This document shows positions 24,930 to 35,621 of a stretch of DNA of 64,000 bases, one piece after another. The position numbers were made by a program, and so were the translations under genes. The notes under the pieces are model-generated. The model had not been told where the DNA came from, ran no database searches, and saw only the letters and a program-made list of their open reading frames with translations. Source of the DNA: Mimachlamys varia. Taxonomy: Eukaryota > Mollusca > Bivalvia > Pectinida > Pectinidae. How positions within the stretch are numbered: position 1 is the first letter of the stretch; each line of letters begins with the position of its first letter. The DNA is taken from NCBI GenBank assembly GCA_947623455.1, contig OX392528.1:572001-636000 (forward strand). The letters run 5' to 3'.

Positions 24930-27900
24930 TTTTCTTTTTATTATATTTTCCAAAATTCCGAAATGCCTGATTCCATTTTTAAAATTTGCGGTTACAATTG
25001 ATCGGGATAGATTGACTAAGGCTTGTAGAATATTAATACGCCACAAGGATGAAGTTCTATTTTTTGTTCAAAATAAAGTAAAAATGCAAAAACATATTAC
25101 TAAAATCTTTTAGATATCTATTTATTTCCAAAATACTGTAAAGGCTTTTAATTTCCTTACTCTATATGATTTGATTTTAGAATAACGAACAAATAGTACA
25201 CAAACAGTGTGCAATGATATCCATCCAAAACATATCATCACTAGTGATGATATCAGGCAGTGATGATATAAGTTTCATCAAGTTGATATTTTTTGATATT
25301 TCACTGGTAAAAATGTAATAAATATTCATATGGCGGCATATTTCTGTCATCAGGTTATCTTAAGTTGTGTTATAAATGATTTTGAGAAAAGTCACATTTA
25401 TGAAATTGAATAACAAAAACAGCTATCTTATTAAATTGACAAGTTGTGTAACTGTAACAAGCCTTAATATAACTCAACAGCAGAAATATGCCAAATATTG
25501 GTTCATGATTATTTTACAATCTACTTCCATCTCCTTGTCCGAGTAACAAATACACAAAAACTATTTTTCAGTTTAAACAACAAAAATTTATTGTATTGAG
25601 ATGGTAGTTGTGAGATTTCATCTCCATGTCAATCATTCATGAGGTGTTAAACAATATTGCAATATTTATATTGATAAGTCTTAAAATATTTTCAAAATAT
25701 TTTAACGCTCTATATAACAGACTACTGCCACAACCAGTAAAGATTTCTTGAACAAGGGGAAACAACTCTACTAATGTCATTGAAAACCCATTGTCTACCT
25801 TGGTGAATATGACACAGCTAATATTTAATGTCATTTGTCAAACCTAAATACACAAATGAAATATTTTGAGCATCATAAGAATAACCTTTTAATAAAACAT
25901 CTCATTAACCATGCATGGCATCTAACATAGATGTGAAAGATACATTTAAAAATGTTTAAAATACCTCTATAATTCTATTAAATACTATTATGAAGCATTC
26001 ACTTTAAAAAATAATAAATTTGCAGAAATTGACATCTGACCTACCTCTTAAGAATGCTATCTCTTTACCATACAAATAATTACTACTACTACTGTTTCTA
26101 CACCCCAATTAACACAGGCTATGGATTATTCACTAAGCTACAACAACGTATAGACCAACACCATCAATGTACGTAGGATAAAGTCGCTTTTAAAATGTCT
26201 TAAATGATAATAGTAATACATGTATATACTTCTAGCATATTATTTTTGGACATTACAGCAGAAAGTGAAAAAAATAAATAAGAAAAAACAAAAGATGCAT
26301 ATGATTTGTCATTTCTGAAAACAACCTACTTACTTTTATATACTTGTACATGCTACTGCTGACAATCTATGAACAATTATGGAATGCCATATTATTGAAG
26401 TTTATTGGATAGCAACCAAATGACCGAGCTTGGATTACCAACTTATTGGATCCCAACGATTTGAGCTCAAAACTGTAATAATTTCCATATCACATTGCTC
26501 CTACCTTGATAAGATACTGAGACTGATGTTGGTAAAAACACTTTTTGATGGATAGCAAGAAGTCTTTAAAGGAATAATAAGTAAGAATAACTCCATTAAA
26601 CATACCCTGTACACAATGTACACCCCACCGTTAATGTGGTTAGTGATATACGGTCTAAAGCAGCCAGCCACAGTTGTGGTGTTGAGCATATAATTCACAT
26701 TCATACTTTCAGCAATTCAGCATACAGCACAGAACCTTTCTCTAACAGCATCATCCATGTCTATATCACCTGTACAGTATCACTGATCAAACTAACAGCA
26801 ATCAACCTAGCGATGAGTCAAAATATCTTCAGCTCTATAATCTTTCCATATGTGAACATTCAATTTTGAAGCACACAGTGACATGTTGATGGCCAGTGTC
26901 GGATTAAAGACACGGGTAGGCGATCATTTAACACTCAGTACAACAATGAGAAAGTTACCAACTAAATACTTACATAAAATTGCAATCTGAAACATACGTA
27001 AAAAAACACAAAGCACTTACTTTGAAGTCCAAATCAAAGGTACTGAGAATATTATAAGTAATTATAAGTAACAGTATTCTCAGTGGGAATGTCCAGTAAT
27101 ATGATACACTGGTTGTCTCCCTTTGGTACAACAGGATACATTATCCTTGGTGTGCCAGGTTTTCTACAGTAACACCTGGTTTTAAATATATCGGTAACTG
27201 AACAAACTCAACTTATGTAAATAAAAGTATACAAACATAAAAATATACCTAGAGAACTTATAACATTGTAAATATTTATAAAAATGAATAAATTAATAAA
27301 CTAAAAAGCATACATGTATTTCGTCATATGTACAGAAAAACAACAACAGTGTATCAATTCTTAAATGATAAACAGATTTAAAATGAATTTGAATACATTT
27401 TCTGATAACATCATATTAACCAATCTTGAGGAACACAATTAAGAACACACTCTCCCGATACAAACAATAACATGCATAGTCCGCAAACAAAACTTGTAGA
27501 GTTAATAACAAACAAACTTCATAGTCCGCAAACAAAACTTTTAGAGTTAATAACAAACTTCAATGTTTACGATAAGACATGAGATGATGCTTTCCATTGG
27601 TCTGATCAAACTGTCATGGAAACCTAGACACATTTACAAAGAAGATATAAGAGATTGAGAATCTTCCTATAGATAATGCATAACAAATTAACATATATCA
27701 ATCCTATAATATAGAACACGTATTTTAAAGGAAAAAATGAAATGTTAACAAAACTAGAAACAAATCTTTATTGAACTTAATGTTTTGATTTTTAACAGCT
27801 GAAAACAGCAGAGAATAGGTCATTTCACAGTTACAAGCCCCAGAGTATGGGTCATCTTTCATTTACCAACCCTCAGAGGCAAAAACTGTTCTTCTGATTT

Positions 27901-28514
27901 AGTATTTATTTCCTCAAATTGTAATTGAAATAATAAAACAATTACCAGTAAATGTTAAGAAACCCCCCATATCTGGAAAAGGTCCAGAACTCTTTCTAAA
28001 TGTTCTTAGATTGGAGAGGTGTGTGTGACGTTTGATGTCACATGTTCTCTGTTACCTTCCTAAACACAGGACCAGTAAAGCATGTGTACTCACACTCGCT
28101 GATTTCATCAAACTTTACCTGCCATTAGTCCGGAGATGATGGGGACATATACTAGATATTAAAATGTCACAAAATAACCTATCTCTGGTATACTATACAA
28201 ACCTGTCCTTAGTGAATCTAATACCTTTTGTTATAACAAATCAATAATATATCATATTAGAAATGGACTGATTATATAACATCATAAACAGAATTGATTA
28301 CAGCCCTCCCATTATACATGTAAGTGGTCTACTAATACTACATCCAAACATAGCCACTATATATCACATTGTAACCAGATCTCATAACAAAAACAATCAG
28401 TTGGAATCATGTGGTAAGTAGAGATCCATCAGAATGAGTATACCGGTACAAGGGACAACTAAAACACCAAGAAAATGTGTCAAGTCTAAAGTGCTACATG
28501 TAGCCAGGTGTAAT
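24930..28514. other. Intergenic, mostly unique AT-rich sequence
   Basis: No exon or RNA is supported. A 44-bp tandem doublet (CATAGTCCGCAAACAAAACT) occurs near 27476-27560, and a short palindrome (ATCATCACTAGTGATGAT) near 25227-25245. This lies between the two genes. Confidence 0.5.
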
Positions 28515-30705
28515 CCACATACCACAGGACAATCCACATATACCCGTTCAGTGATACCACTAGACAATCCACATACACCTGTTCTGTGATACCACTAGAC
28601 AATCCACATACACCTGTTCAGTTTTAACACTAGACAATCAACATACACATGTTCAGTTTTACCACTGGACAATCCACATACACCTGTTCAGTTTTACCAC
28701 TAGACAATCCACATACACATGTTCAGTTTTAACACTAGACAATCCACATACACATGTTCAGTTTTACCACTAGACAATCCACATATACCTGTTCAGTGAT
28801 ACCACTAGACAATCCACATACACCTGTTCAGTGATACCACTAGACAATCCACATACACATGTTCTGTGATACCACTAGACAATCCACATACACCTGTTCA
28901 GTGATACCACTAGACAATCCACATACACATGTTCTGTGATACCACTAGACAATCCACATACACATGTTCTGTGATACCACTAGACAATCCACATACACCT
29001 GTTCAGTGATACCACTAGACAATCCACATACACCTGTTGAGTTTTACCAATGGACAATCAACATACACCTGTTCAGTGATATCACTAAACAATCCACATA
29101 CACCTGTTCAGTGATATCACTAGACAATCCACATACACCTGTTGAGTTTTACCAATGGACAATCAACATACACCTGTTCAGTGATACCACTAAACAATCC
29201 ACATACACCTGTTCAGTGATATCACTAGACAATCCACATACACCTGTTCAGTGATACCACTAGACAATCCACATACACCTGTTCAGTGATACCACTGGAC
29301 AATCCACATACACCTGTTCAGTTTTAACACTGGACAATCTACATACACCTGTTCAGTGATATCACTAGACAATCCACATACACCTGTTCAGTGATACCAC
29401 TAGACAATCCACATACACCTGTTCAGTGACACCACTAGACAATCCACATACACCTGTTCAGTTTTACCAATGGACAATCCACATACACCCGTTCAGTTTT
29501 ACCAATGGACAATCCACATACACCTGTTCAGTTTTAACACTGGACAATCCACATACACCTGTTCAGTTTTAACACTGGACAATCTACATACACCTGTTCA
29601 GTGATACCACTAGACAATCCACATACACCTGTTCAGTGATACCACTAGACAATCCACATACACCCGTTCAGTGATACCACTAGACAATCCACATACACCT
29701 GTTCAGTTTTAACACTGGACAATCCACATATACCTGTTCAGTGATACCACTAGACAATCCACATACACCTGTTCAGTGATACCACTAGACATTCCACATA
29801 CACCTGTTCAGTTTTAACACTGGACAATCTACATACACCTGTTCAGTGATACCACTAAACAATCCACATACACCTGTTCTGTGATACCACTGGACAATCC
29901 ACATACACATGTTCAGTTTTAACACTGGACAATCCACATACACCTGTTCAGTTTTAACACTGGACAATCCACATACACCTGTTCAGTGATACCACTAGAC
30001 AATCCACATACACCTGTTCAGTTTTAACACTGGACAATCCACACACACCTGTTCAGTGTTAACACTGGACAATCCACATACACCTGTTCAGTGATACCAT
30101 TAGACAATCCACATACACCTGTTCAGTTTTAACACTAGACAATCCACATACACCTGTTTAGTGATACCACTAGACAATCCACATACACCTGTTCAGTGAT
30201 ACCACTAGACAATCCACATACACCTGTTCAGTGATACCACTGGACAATCCACATACACCTGTTCAGTGACACCACTGGACAATCCACATACACCTGTTCA
30301 GTGATACCATTAGACAATCCACATACACCTGTTCAGTTTTACCAATGGACAATCCACATACACCCATTCAGTGACACCACTAGACAATCCACATACACCT
30401 GTTCAGTGATACCACTAGACAATCCACATACATCTGTTCAGTTTTAACACTAGACAATTCACATACACATGTTCAGTGATACCACTAGATAATCCACATA
30501 CACCTGTTAAGTTTTAACACAGGACAATCCACATACACCTGTTCAGTTTTACCACTAGACAATCCACATACACCTGTTCAGTTTTACCACTAGACAATCC
30601 ACATACACCTGTTCAGTTTTACCACTAGACAATCCACATACACCTTTTCAGTTTTACCACTAGACAATCCACATACACCCGTTCAGTTTTACCACTAGAC
30701 TGTTG
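28515..30705. repeat. 35-bp minisatellite, about 62 copies
   Basis: The unit is ACCACTAGACAATCCACATA then CACCTGTTCAGTGAT, with a second subtype ending AGTTTTAACACTGG. The two subtypes are interspersed in short runs. It is intergenic, 3' of the SYT14/16-like gene. Short open frames in it are artefacts. Confidence 0.97.
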
Positions 30706-32794
30706 GTCAGTAATATTTCACATCATATCAATCTGTGAGGAGAGGCATTTGTGAGTTCTGCGGGTACATATTTATCAATAAATAACAAGAAATGATAACA
30801 TTTTTATTGTAATCATAAATAAACTGTTAGAAGCACATTTTAAAGAAGTAATTGCACTGTTACATCTGAATTAAGATATAAATAACACAGTAGAGCACTA
30901 TTGGGTAATGATTCCAAACTACAACTGATTGTAACAATCATAAGGAATCGTGTCAGAGTTGTAATGTTGCTGGTATTTTTATTGGGGAAAATAGCAGACA
31001 GCTACCAATAATAATAACAAATAATCAGTTCACTTTTACACTACAAGTAACAGATTCCAGTCATTTTCCCCCAATCTTAAATTTGTTATTTGTTGACTTC
31101 AGCTGTCATGTAACCCTATATAATTATTTCACGTACGACAAGGGGAGTAACCTCCCTTGTTACACACACACACACAGAACATACACACTCAGAACATACA
31201 CTAGATCTACTCTGGTCTGGATACAATGCCTTTAAAGTACTAATCAAAAACTATAACATGGAATGTTGATTTCAAATGTTGAAATAGACAAACTGAGAGA
31301 AAATGTACAGTATTACAAAGTGAACACTTTTATTGTTGAACAACTACTGTACTTTTTTACCATTGACCTAAACCAAGTCAACTGACTTACGAGTTGGTTG
31401 GTTTAAACAGTATTTTATTTCCAATTATTTACAATACGAGATATAATATTGTGTGAGCCCTTTAGGAAGTCTACCAGAATACCTCTAGATCATACACAAA
31501 TCACAGGAATACAGGTATGATTCCAAGGTGTGACAAACTAGTGCAACTTACAGGTGTGATACTCAGGTGTGTATATATAGTTTACAGGTACGGTATACAA
31601 GCACTGTATCCATATATTGTATAGATATGGTATACATGTATGGTACTCATGTATACGTACTCAGGCATGATGCACAGATATTGCTGGATAAAAGGAGAAT
31701 TATAAACACAGTTCGTTTAAAGAGTTTAGCACCTATGTGAAGGACTTAATCTGATGATGTGGCTAGGATACAGTGGGAGTTACATTGTTTCTTTATAACA
31801 GTTTCAACAGAAATACAGTTAATATAGACACATTCAACACGATACAGATAGAACCATGTTCTTCTATGGCAAGGATCCCTATATCATTACAAAAAAAAAA
31901 ATTTCAGGAAAGGAAACTTAAAACTACAGCAGAACAATAAAACAGCCATTGGTCTGGTTAGTTTTGGCACTGTGATAGTTCACCTCTGTTAGACTGACCT
32001 TTACTACATACTTACAACAAATCAATGGTTGCTAGTTTGGGGGTTATGAAAGTTAGCTGACCTGTAAACTGAACATCTTAATGTTTGTATTTACAAAATC
32101 AACAGCAGCTTTAAGGTGTATTTTAGAATGATATAATAATAGATGTGTTTTAGAATAATATATTAATAGATTTGTTTTAGAATAACACATACCTGGTAAA
32201 TAGATGTGTTTTAGAATAACATATTAATAGATTTGTTTAAGAATAACATATTAATAGATTTGTTTTCTTAACTGTTCAATCCATTAAATCAACAATGTCG
32301 TAAATAATGAGAATGTCAAATGACATCCAATCAAATTACAGCATGAAATCAGCGATCTCACTATAAAACCATTATTTATTGTGTATTGCCTGCGGGTTGT
32401 ACAATTTAAAACACGAGATGAAATGTTTTTCTAAAATAAAAAAAAGTGCGGACTATGTGATATATGTCCAATTTGAAATCGTTCACTTTTTAAACATAAT
32501 AAATATTCTTGAAGAATTTGTATTTAAAAATAAGCATCTAAATTCAAAATGTGTTTGTTCATGGAACACAGTGTCAACATAGTGACACTCTTAAATATTC
32601 TTAGGGTGAAAATGTCAAGTAAATGCAACTCACAAGTAAATATTTCGCTGATAATTTGCAAGAAATTACAGGTTATATGCAAACAAAACTTAATTTGTGG
32701 AAGTAATAATTATTAAAACTGCACTTAATTTATCTTTCATAAAATGGCTTTTTATTCTTCAAAAAGTATAGCTATTCTGTAATTAGGCCAGCAT

Positions 32795-32945
32795 GTGTTT
32801 CTACCATACTGTATCTAACAGGGGTGGGCCTATTACCAGACCTTTTTTTTCTACCATACTGTATCTAACAGGGGTGGGCCTATTACCAGACATGTATTTC
32901 TACCATACTGTATCTAGCAGGGGTGGGCCTATTATCAGACATGTG
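32795..32945. repeat. 48-51-bp tandem repeat, 3 copies
   Basis: Three units with TTTCTACCATACTGTATCTA then ACAGGGGTGGGCCTATTACC occur in a row with small length changes. Confidence 0.9.
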
Positions 32946-33270
32946 TGTGTTAATGGCCTGGTATCCAGCTGTATTCATCTATACCTGAACAGAACCAGGA
33001 TAATAGTACATGTATATCATGGAAAACTGTTACATAATGATAGTTTTAAAGTAAAGTTGGACACAGATTTTTAAAGACTAGCTAGCTACATGCAATGTCT
33101 TTGTCTAGATTTTTCATGAAACATATCCCGTGACCTCCTAGACTTGTAATTTAGAAACTTGTTTGATTGGTATTCCAGCAATGCTTCCTTGTGAATCTGC
33201 TGAGGCCCCTCCACTATTTAGACTGGTATTTATTTGTACAGCGTTGCTTCCCTGCGAAACTTCTGTTGCC

Positions 33271-33303
33271 CTTTCTGTGACCTATAGGAGAGGTCACAGA
33301 AAG
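33271..33303. promoter_or_regulatory. Perfect inverted repeat with AGGTCA half-sites
   Basis: CTTTCTGTGACCT (33271-33283) and AGGTCACAGAAAG (33291-33303) are perfect reverse complements around a 7-bp spacer. The inner parts are everted nuclear-receptor half-sites (TGACCT and AGGTCA). It lies about 530 bp downstream of the SYT14/16-like stop, so an RNA hairpin in the 3' UTR is an equally good reading. Confidence 0.35.
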
Positions 33304-33504
33304 GTGCAGATATTCCATCATGAAGTTGAAGAGAGGCTGAGTCGGACCTGTGAATGTCACTTATCTATGGTGTTGTACAGTTGTCATGACCACACTGTTG
33401 ATATCTAGAGTGATCAGAATAACGTCACGCAAACTCTGTTGCCATAGTCACAGGATTCTAAGTGGAAATCAAGATGAACCAAAGTACAAGTGATACATCA
33501 GTAG

Positions 33505-33675
33505 ATTCCTGGTTGGCATGGAAACATGCCTAAATCACTGTAGTCATAGATACAACAATAGATTCCTGGTCACCATGGAGACTTGCTTGAATCACTGTAG
33601 TCACAGATACAACAATATGACTCCTGGTCTCTATGGAGACATGCCTGAATCAGTTGTCATAGATACAACATGGTG
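33505..33675. repeat. About 66-bp tandem repeat, 3 copies, in the 3' flank of SYT14/16-like
   Basis: Three diverged units share TCCTGGTCACCATGGAGAC, TGCCTGAATCACTGTAGTCA and AGATACAACAAT. They are probably in the 3' UTR. Confidence 0.8.
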
Positions 33676-33831
33676 GTAGCTGCCACCAACACATCAACAC
33701 AATAACCAACAACAAGTCCTGCAGGATTTATATAAGTATTGCATGTGAAGGTGAGCGGCAGTTAGTGATGTCCGCGTGGCTGTGTGGTGGAGGTGGTGCC
33801 CCTAGGTGTTGACTAGGACCATGAAGAGTTA

Positions 33832-33932
33832 TCACGACTCCAGGAGGACATGCCACCGACACACTTGGTCTCCTTTACTTTCCCTCATGTCTGTCCAGTG
33901 AGATAGCTCCTCGTCACCACTGCTGTTCAGAC
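33832..33932 (-). CDS. SYT14/16-like: SYT14/16-like terminal coding exon and stop
   Basis: This is the last 101 coding bases, from acceptor TTGTACAG|GTCTGAAC to TGA at 33834-33832, entered in phase 1. It encodes [20 protein letters not shown], then [12 protein letters not shown] and stop. The NSSG-EE--HW-(E/D)M-E-KG-Q-CRWH-LLES ending is the standard C-terminus of SYT14/16 proteins, forming the last strand and C-terminal helix of C2B. The reading frame is too short to appear as a long ORF and was found by extending the gene. The 3' UTR continues toward lower coordinates; its end cannot be fixed, as several AATAAA-like motifs occur on the minus strand. Confidence 0.95.
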
Positions 33933-34082
33933 CTGTACAAGTAAACAGAAACTGATGATGTCATGGTAATATACACAAAAAGGAAACAGAAACTGATGAT
34001 GTCACAGCAATATACACAGACAGCAATGATCCTCATCACCACTGCTGTTCAGACCTGTACAAGTAAACAGAAACTGATGATG
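33909..34082. repeat. 120-bp duplication of the last exon's acceptor
   Basis: The segment 33909-33962 recurs at about 34029-34082 with very few changes. It includes 24 coding bases (CACCACTGCTGTTCAGAC on the plus strand), the splice acceptor and about 30 intronic bases. The upstream copy therefore carries a complete duplicate 3' splice site, 120 bp before the real one. Confidence 0.92.
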
Positions 34083-34232
34083 TCACAGGAAAATACACAA
34101 AAGGAATATAACAGAAAGTTGTTTTATTTTTATATCATTACAGCCAGTTTTAGGGAGATACTGACCACTGGTAAATTATCACATGGCCAGCGTGTCTAAC
34201 TATAGCCAGTCTTACAATACAGTGATATTTAC

Positions 34233-34445
34233 CACTAGAAAACCATCCAATCATGTCTTTCTTCTTCATACTGCGTTTGTTGTACACAGAAACCATGAGT
34301 GTGACTTCAGCGAGCTGGAACAGCGCCACTTGGAACATGAATGTCTCCTTGAACAGGGGATTAGGTTGGCCACGTCTGATGGACGTCTTACTCCGCGCCA
34401 CCTCCTGGCCAGTAGGTGACATTAGGGTCAACTTCACATATGTGT
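34233..34445 (-). CDS. SYT14/16-like: SYT14/16-like exon: C2B core
   Basis: This 213-bp exon runs from acceptor TTTTCCCAG|ACACAT to donor TCTAGTG|GTAAAT, entering and leaving in phase 1. It encodes [20 protein letters not shown], then [20 protein letters not shown] and [20 protein letters not shown], ending [14 protein letters not shown]-(Y/F)[12 protein letters not shown] and SVYN-R-MK-K-MIGW are near-identical to vertebrate SYT14/16. The polybasic element (RSKTSIRRG) is kept. Loop 3 has [10 protein letters not shown] in place of the Asp-rich DYDKIGKND. Both flanks carry small tandem duplications that copy the splice sites. Confidence 0.96.
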
Positions 34446-34560
34446 CTGGGAAAATTACAGAAACAGGTGTCATAAAATAGTCTGGAGAAATTACAGGGAC
34501 GGGTGTCATAAAATAGTCTGGAAAAATTACAGAGAGGGGTGTTATTAAATGGTCTGGAGA
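34443..34560. repeat. 36-bp repeat carrying the acceptor of C2B exon 2
   Basis: GTCTGG recurs at 34444, 34480, 34516 and 34552, exactly 36 bp apart, followed by (A/G)AAAATTACAG and GGTGTCATAAAATA. The first instance is the real acceptor (minus strand TTTTCCCAG|AC). The others keep a TTYTCCAG|AC acceptor-like site. Confidence 0.9.
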
Positions 34561-35196
34561 CATTATGTAATGATCAATAAAACCCCGGCACCATGTGCTT
34601 TACATGTAGAAACATGTTTGAAGTTTAATTTTCATAAAATAATATATAATAAAACCAAAGAACAGGGAACATTTAATTTACTGACTAGAGATTAAAAACT
34701 TCTAAAATAGCAAATCATGCTAAGTCTAATGGCAACCAAACTATATACATTTATTGTTCGTGCCATATCTAACACCCATCCTGCTTTAAACTCTATTAAC
34801 AAAACTAGAGCTGTCCTAGAGAGTACTAATACCCCAGCACACTGTTATTACATACCTTAAACAGGGCTTTTCCCTAAATTTATTCCATATTTGACACCAT
34901 GAAATGGCCCTTAACCCCATAAGAATTATAAATTAAGAATACTTTGCAAGCCTGTAAAGAAACTTACCCTAAAAGCTTAACCTTGATTACAGGATGAAAT
35001 TAGAGTTTTCCTGAAACAATTTTCCAATCTGACTCAATAAAATAGATGTTGAACCCTTTAGGAATTCTCATTGCAAAAAAACCCATATTTGTAGCATAAA
35101 TATTGAATGTTTGGTAAGTTTGCCCCGTGCATACTATATAGGCTTCATAAATACAATTGGGGCCTAGAATCTTAGTTATAAGTCCTATGTACATAC
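34561..35196. other. Intron between C2B exons
   Basis: Unique, AT-rich; nothing else supported. Confidence 0.6.
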
Positions 35197-35386
35197 CTGG
35201 GGCCCTGTTCATGGCCATGTTCCTAAAGTTACTTCCCTTGATGACCTCCACCGAGAGTCGTCCTGTGGTACCATTGTAGGCGAGCCCCAGTAACAGTTCC
35301 GGCATACCTCCATGCTGCATGGACTGAGTGGACGAAGCACTGTCACTGCGAGACAGACTTGACACATCAAACCTGGAGTCCCCACC
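35197..35386 (-). CDS. SYT14/16-like: SYT14/16-like exon: spacer and start of C2B
   Basis: This 190-bp exon runs from acceptor TTTGTAG|GGTGGG to donor CCCCAG|GTATGT, phase 0 in and phase 1 out. It encodes a Ser-rich spacer (SRFDVSSLSRSDSASSTQS) followed by the first strands of C2B: MPELLLGLAYNGTTGRLSVE, then VIKGSNFRNMAMNRAP. The block PELLLGL-YN-TTGRLSVE-IKGS-FRN-A-NRAP is characteristic of SYT14/16 C2B domains and sets them apart from other synaptotagmins. The calcium-loop-1 Asp of classical C2B is replaced by Asn. This is the most diagnostic exon for the subfamily. Confidence 0.95.
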
Positions 35387-35621
35387 CTACAAATCACAAT
35401 TATAGAGATATGAGCCTCCAGAACAAGAACAGAGTCTGTATACAGTGGGGATGCATATTTTGTCTTTGAAGGTTCACTTTACTGCCAAACAAATAAAAGT
35501 CAATTTCCTAAACCCCTCAATTTAGTGAAATGTATAAAGCACATATTTTAATGGTCGTTATACTGCTGGCCAATCTGTATTTCTGCCAGCCTTTTGACCA
35601 AGATATAGCAGTGTTTTACAG

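Larger units (their letters stand above)
30706..33504. other. Intergenic and 3' flank of the SYT14/16-like gene
   Basis: Mostly unique, AT-rich. It contains a short CA run near 31146-31162, a roughly 27-bp repeat (AGAATAACATATTAATAGAT) near 32120-32265, three copies of a 48-51-bp unit at 32795-32945 and an inverted repeat at 33271-33303. Part of it is probably 3' UTR, whose end cannot be fixed. Confidence 0.5.

Noticed and set aside
28515..30705. Regular 35-bp repeats resembling a CRISPR array
   Set aside because: There are no unique spacers; repeats are head to tail and variable, in a eukaryotic intergenic region.
30960..31080. Inverted words ATTGGGGAAAAT and ATTTTCCCCCAAT
   Set aside because: Only about 12 bp of pairing with no further structure; within chance for AT-rich sequence.
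34183..34480. Plus-strand ORFs over the C2B exon
   Set aside because: Antisense shadows of the minus-strand C2B coding sequence, which has clear family motifs and splice sites.
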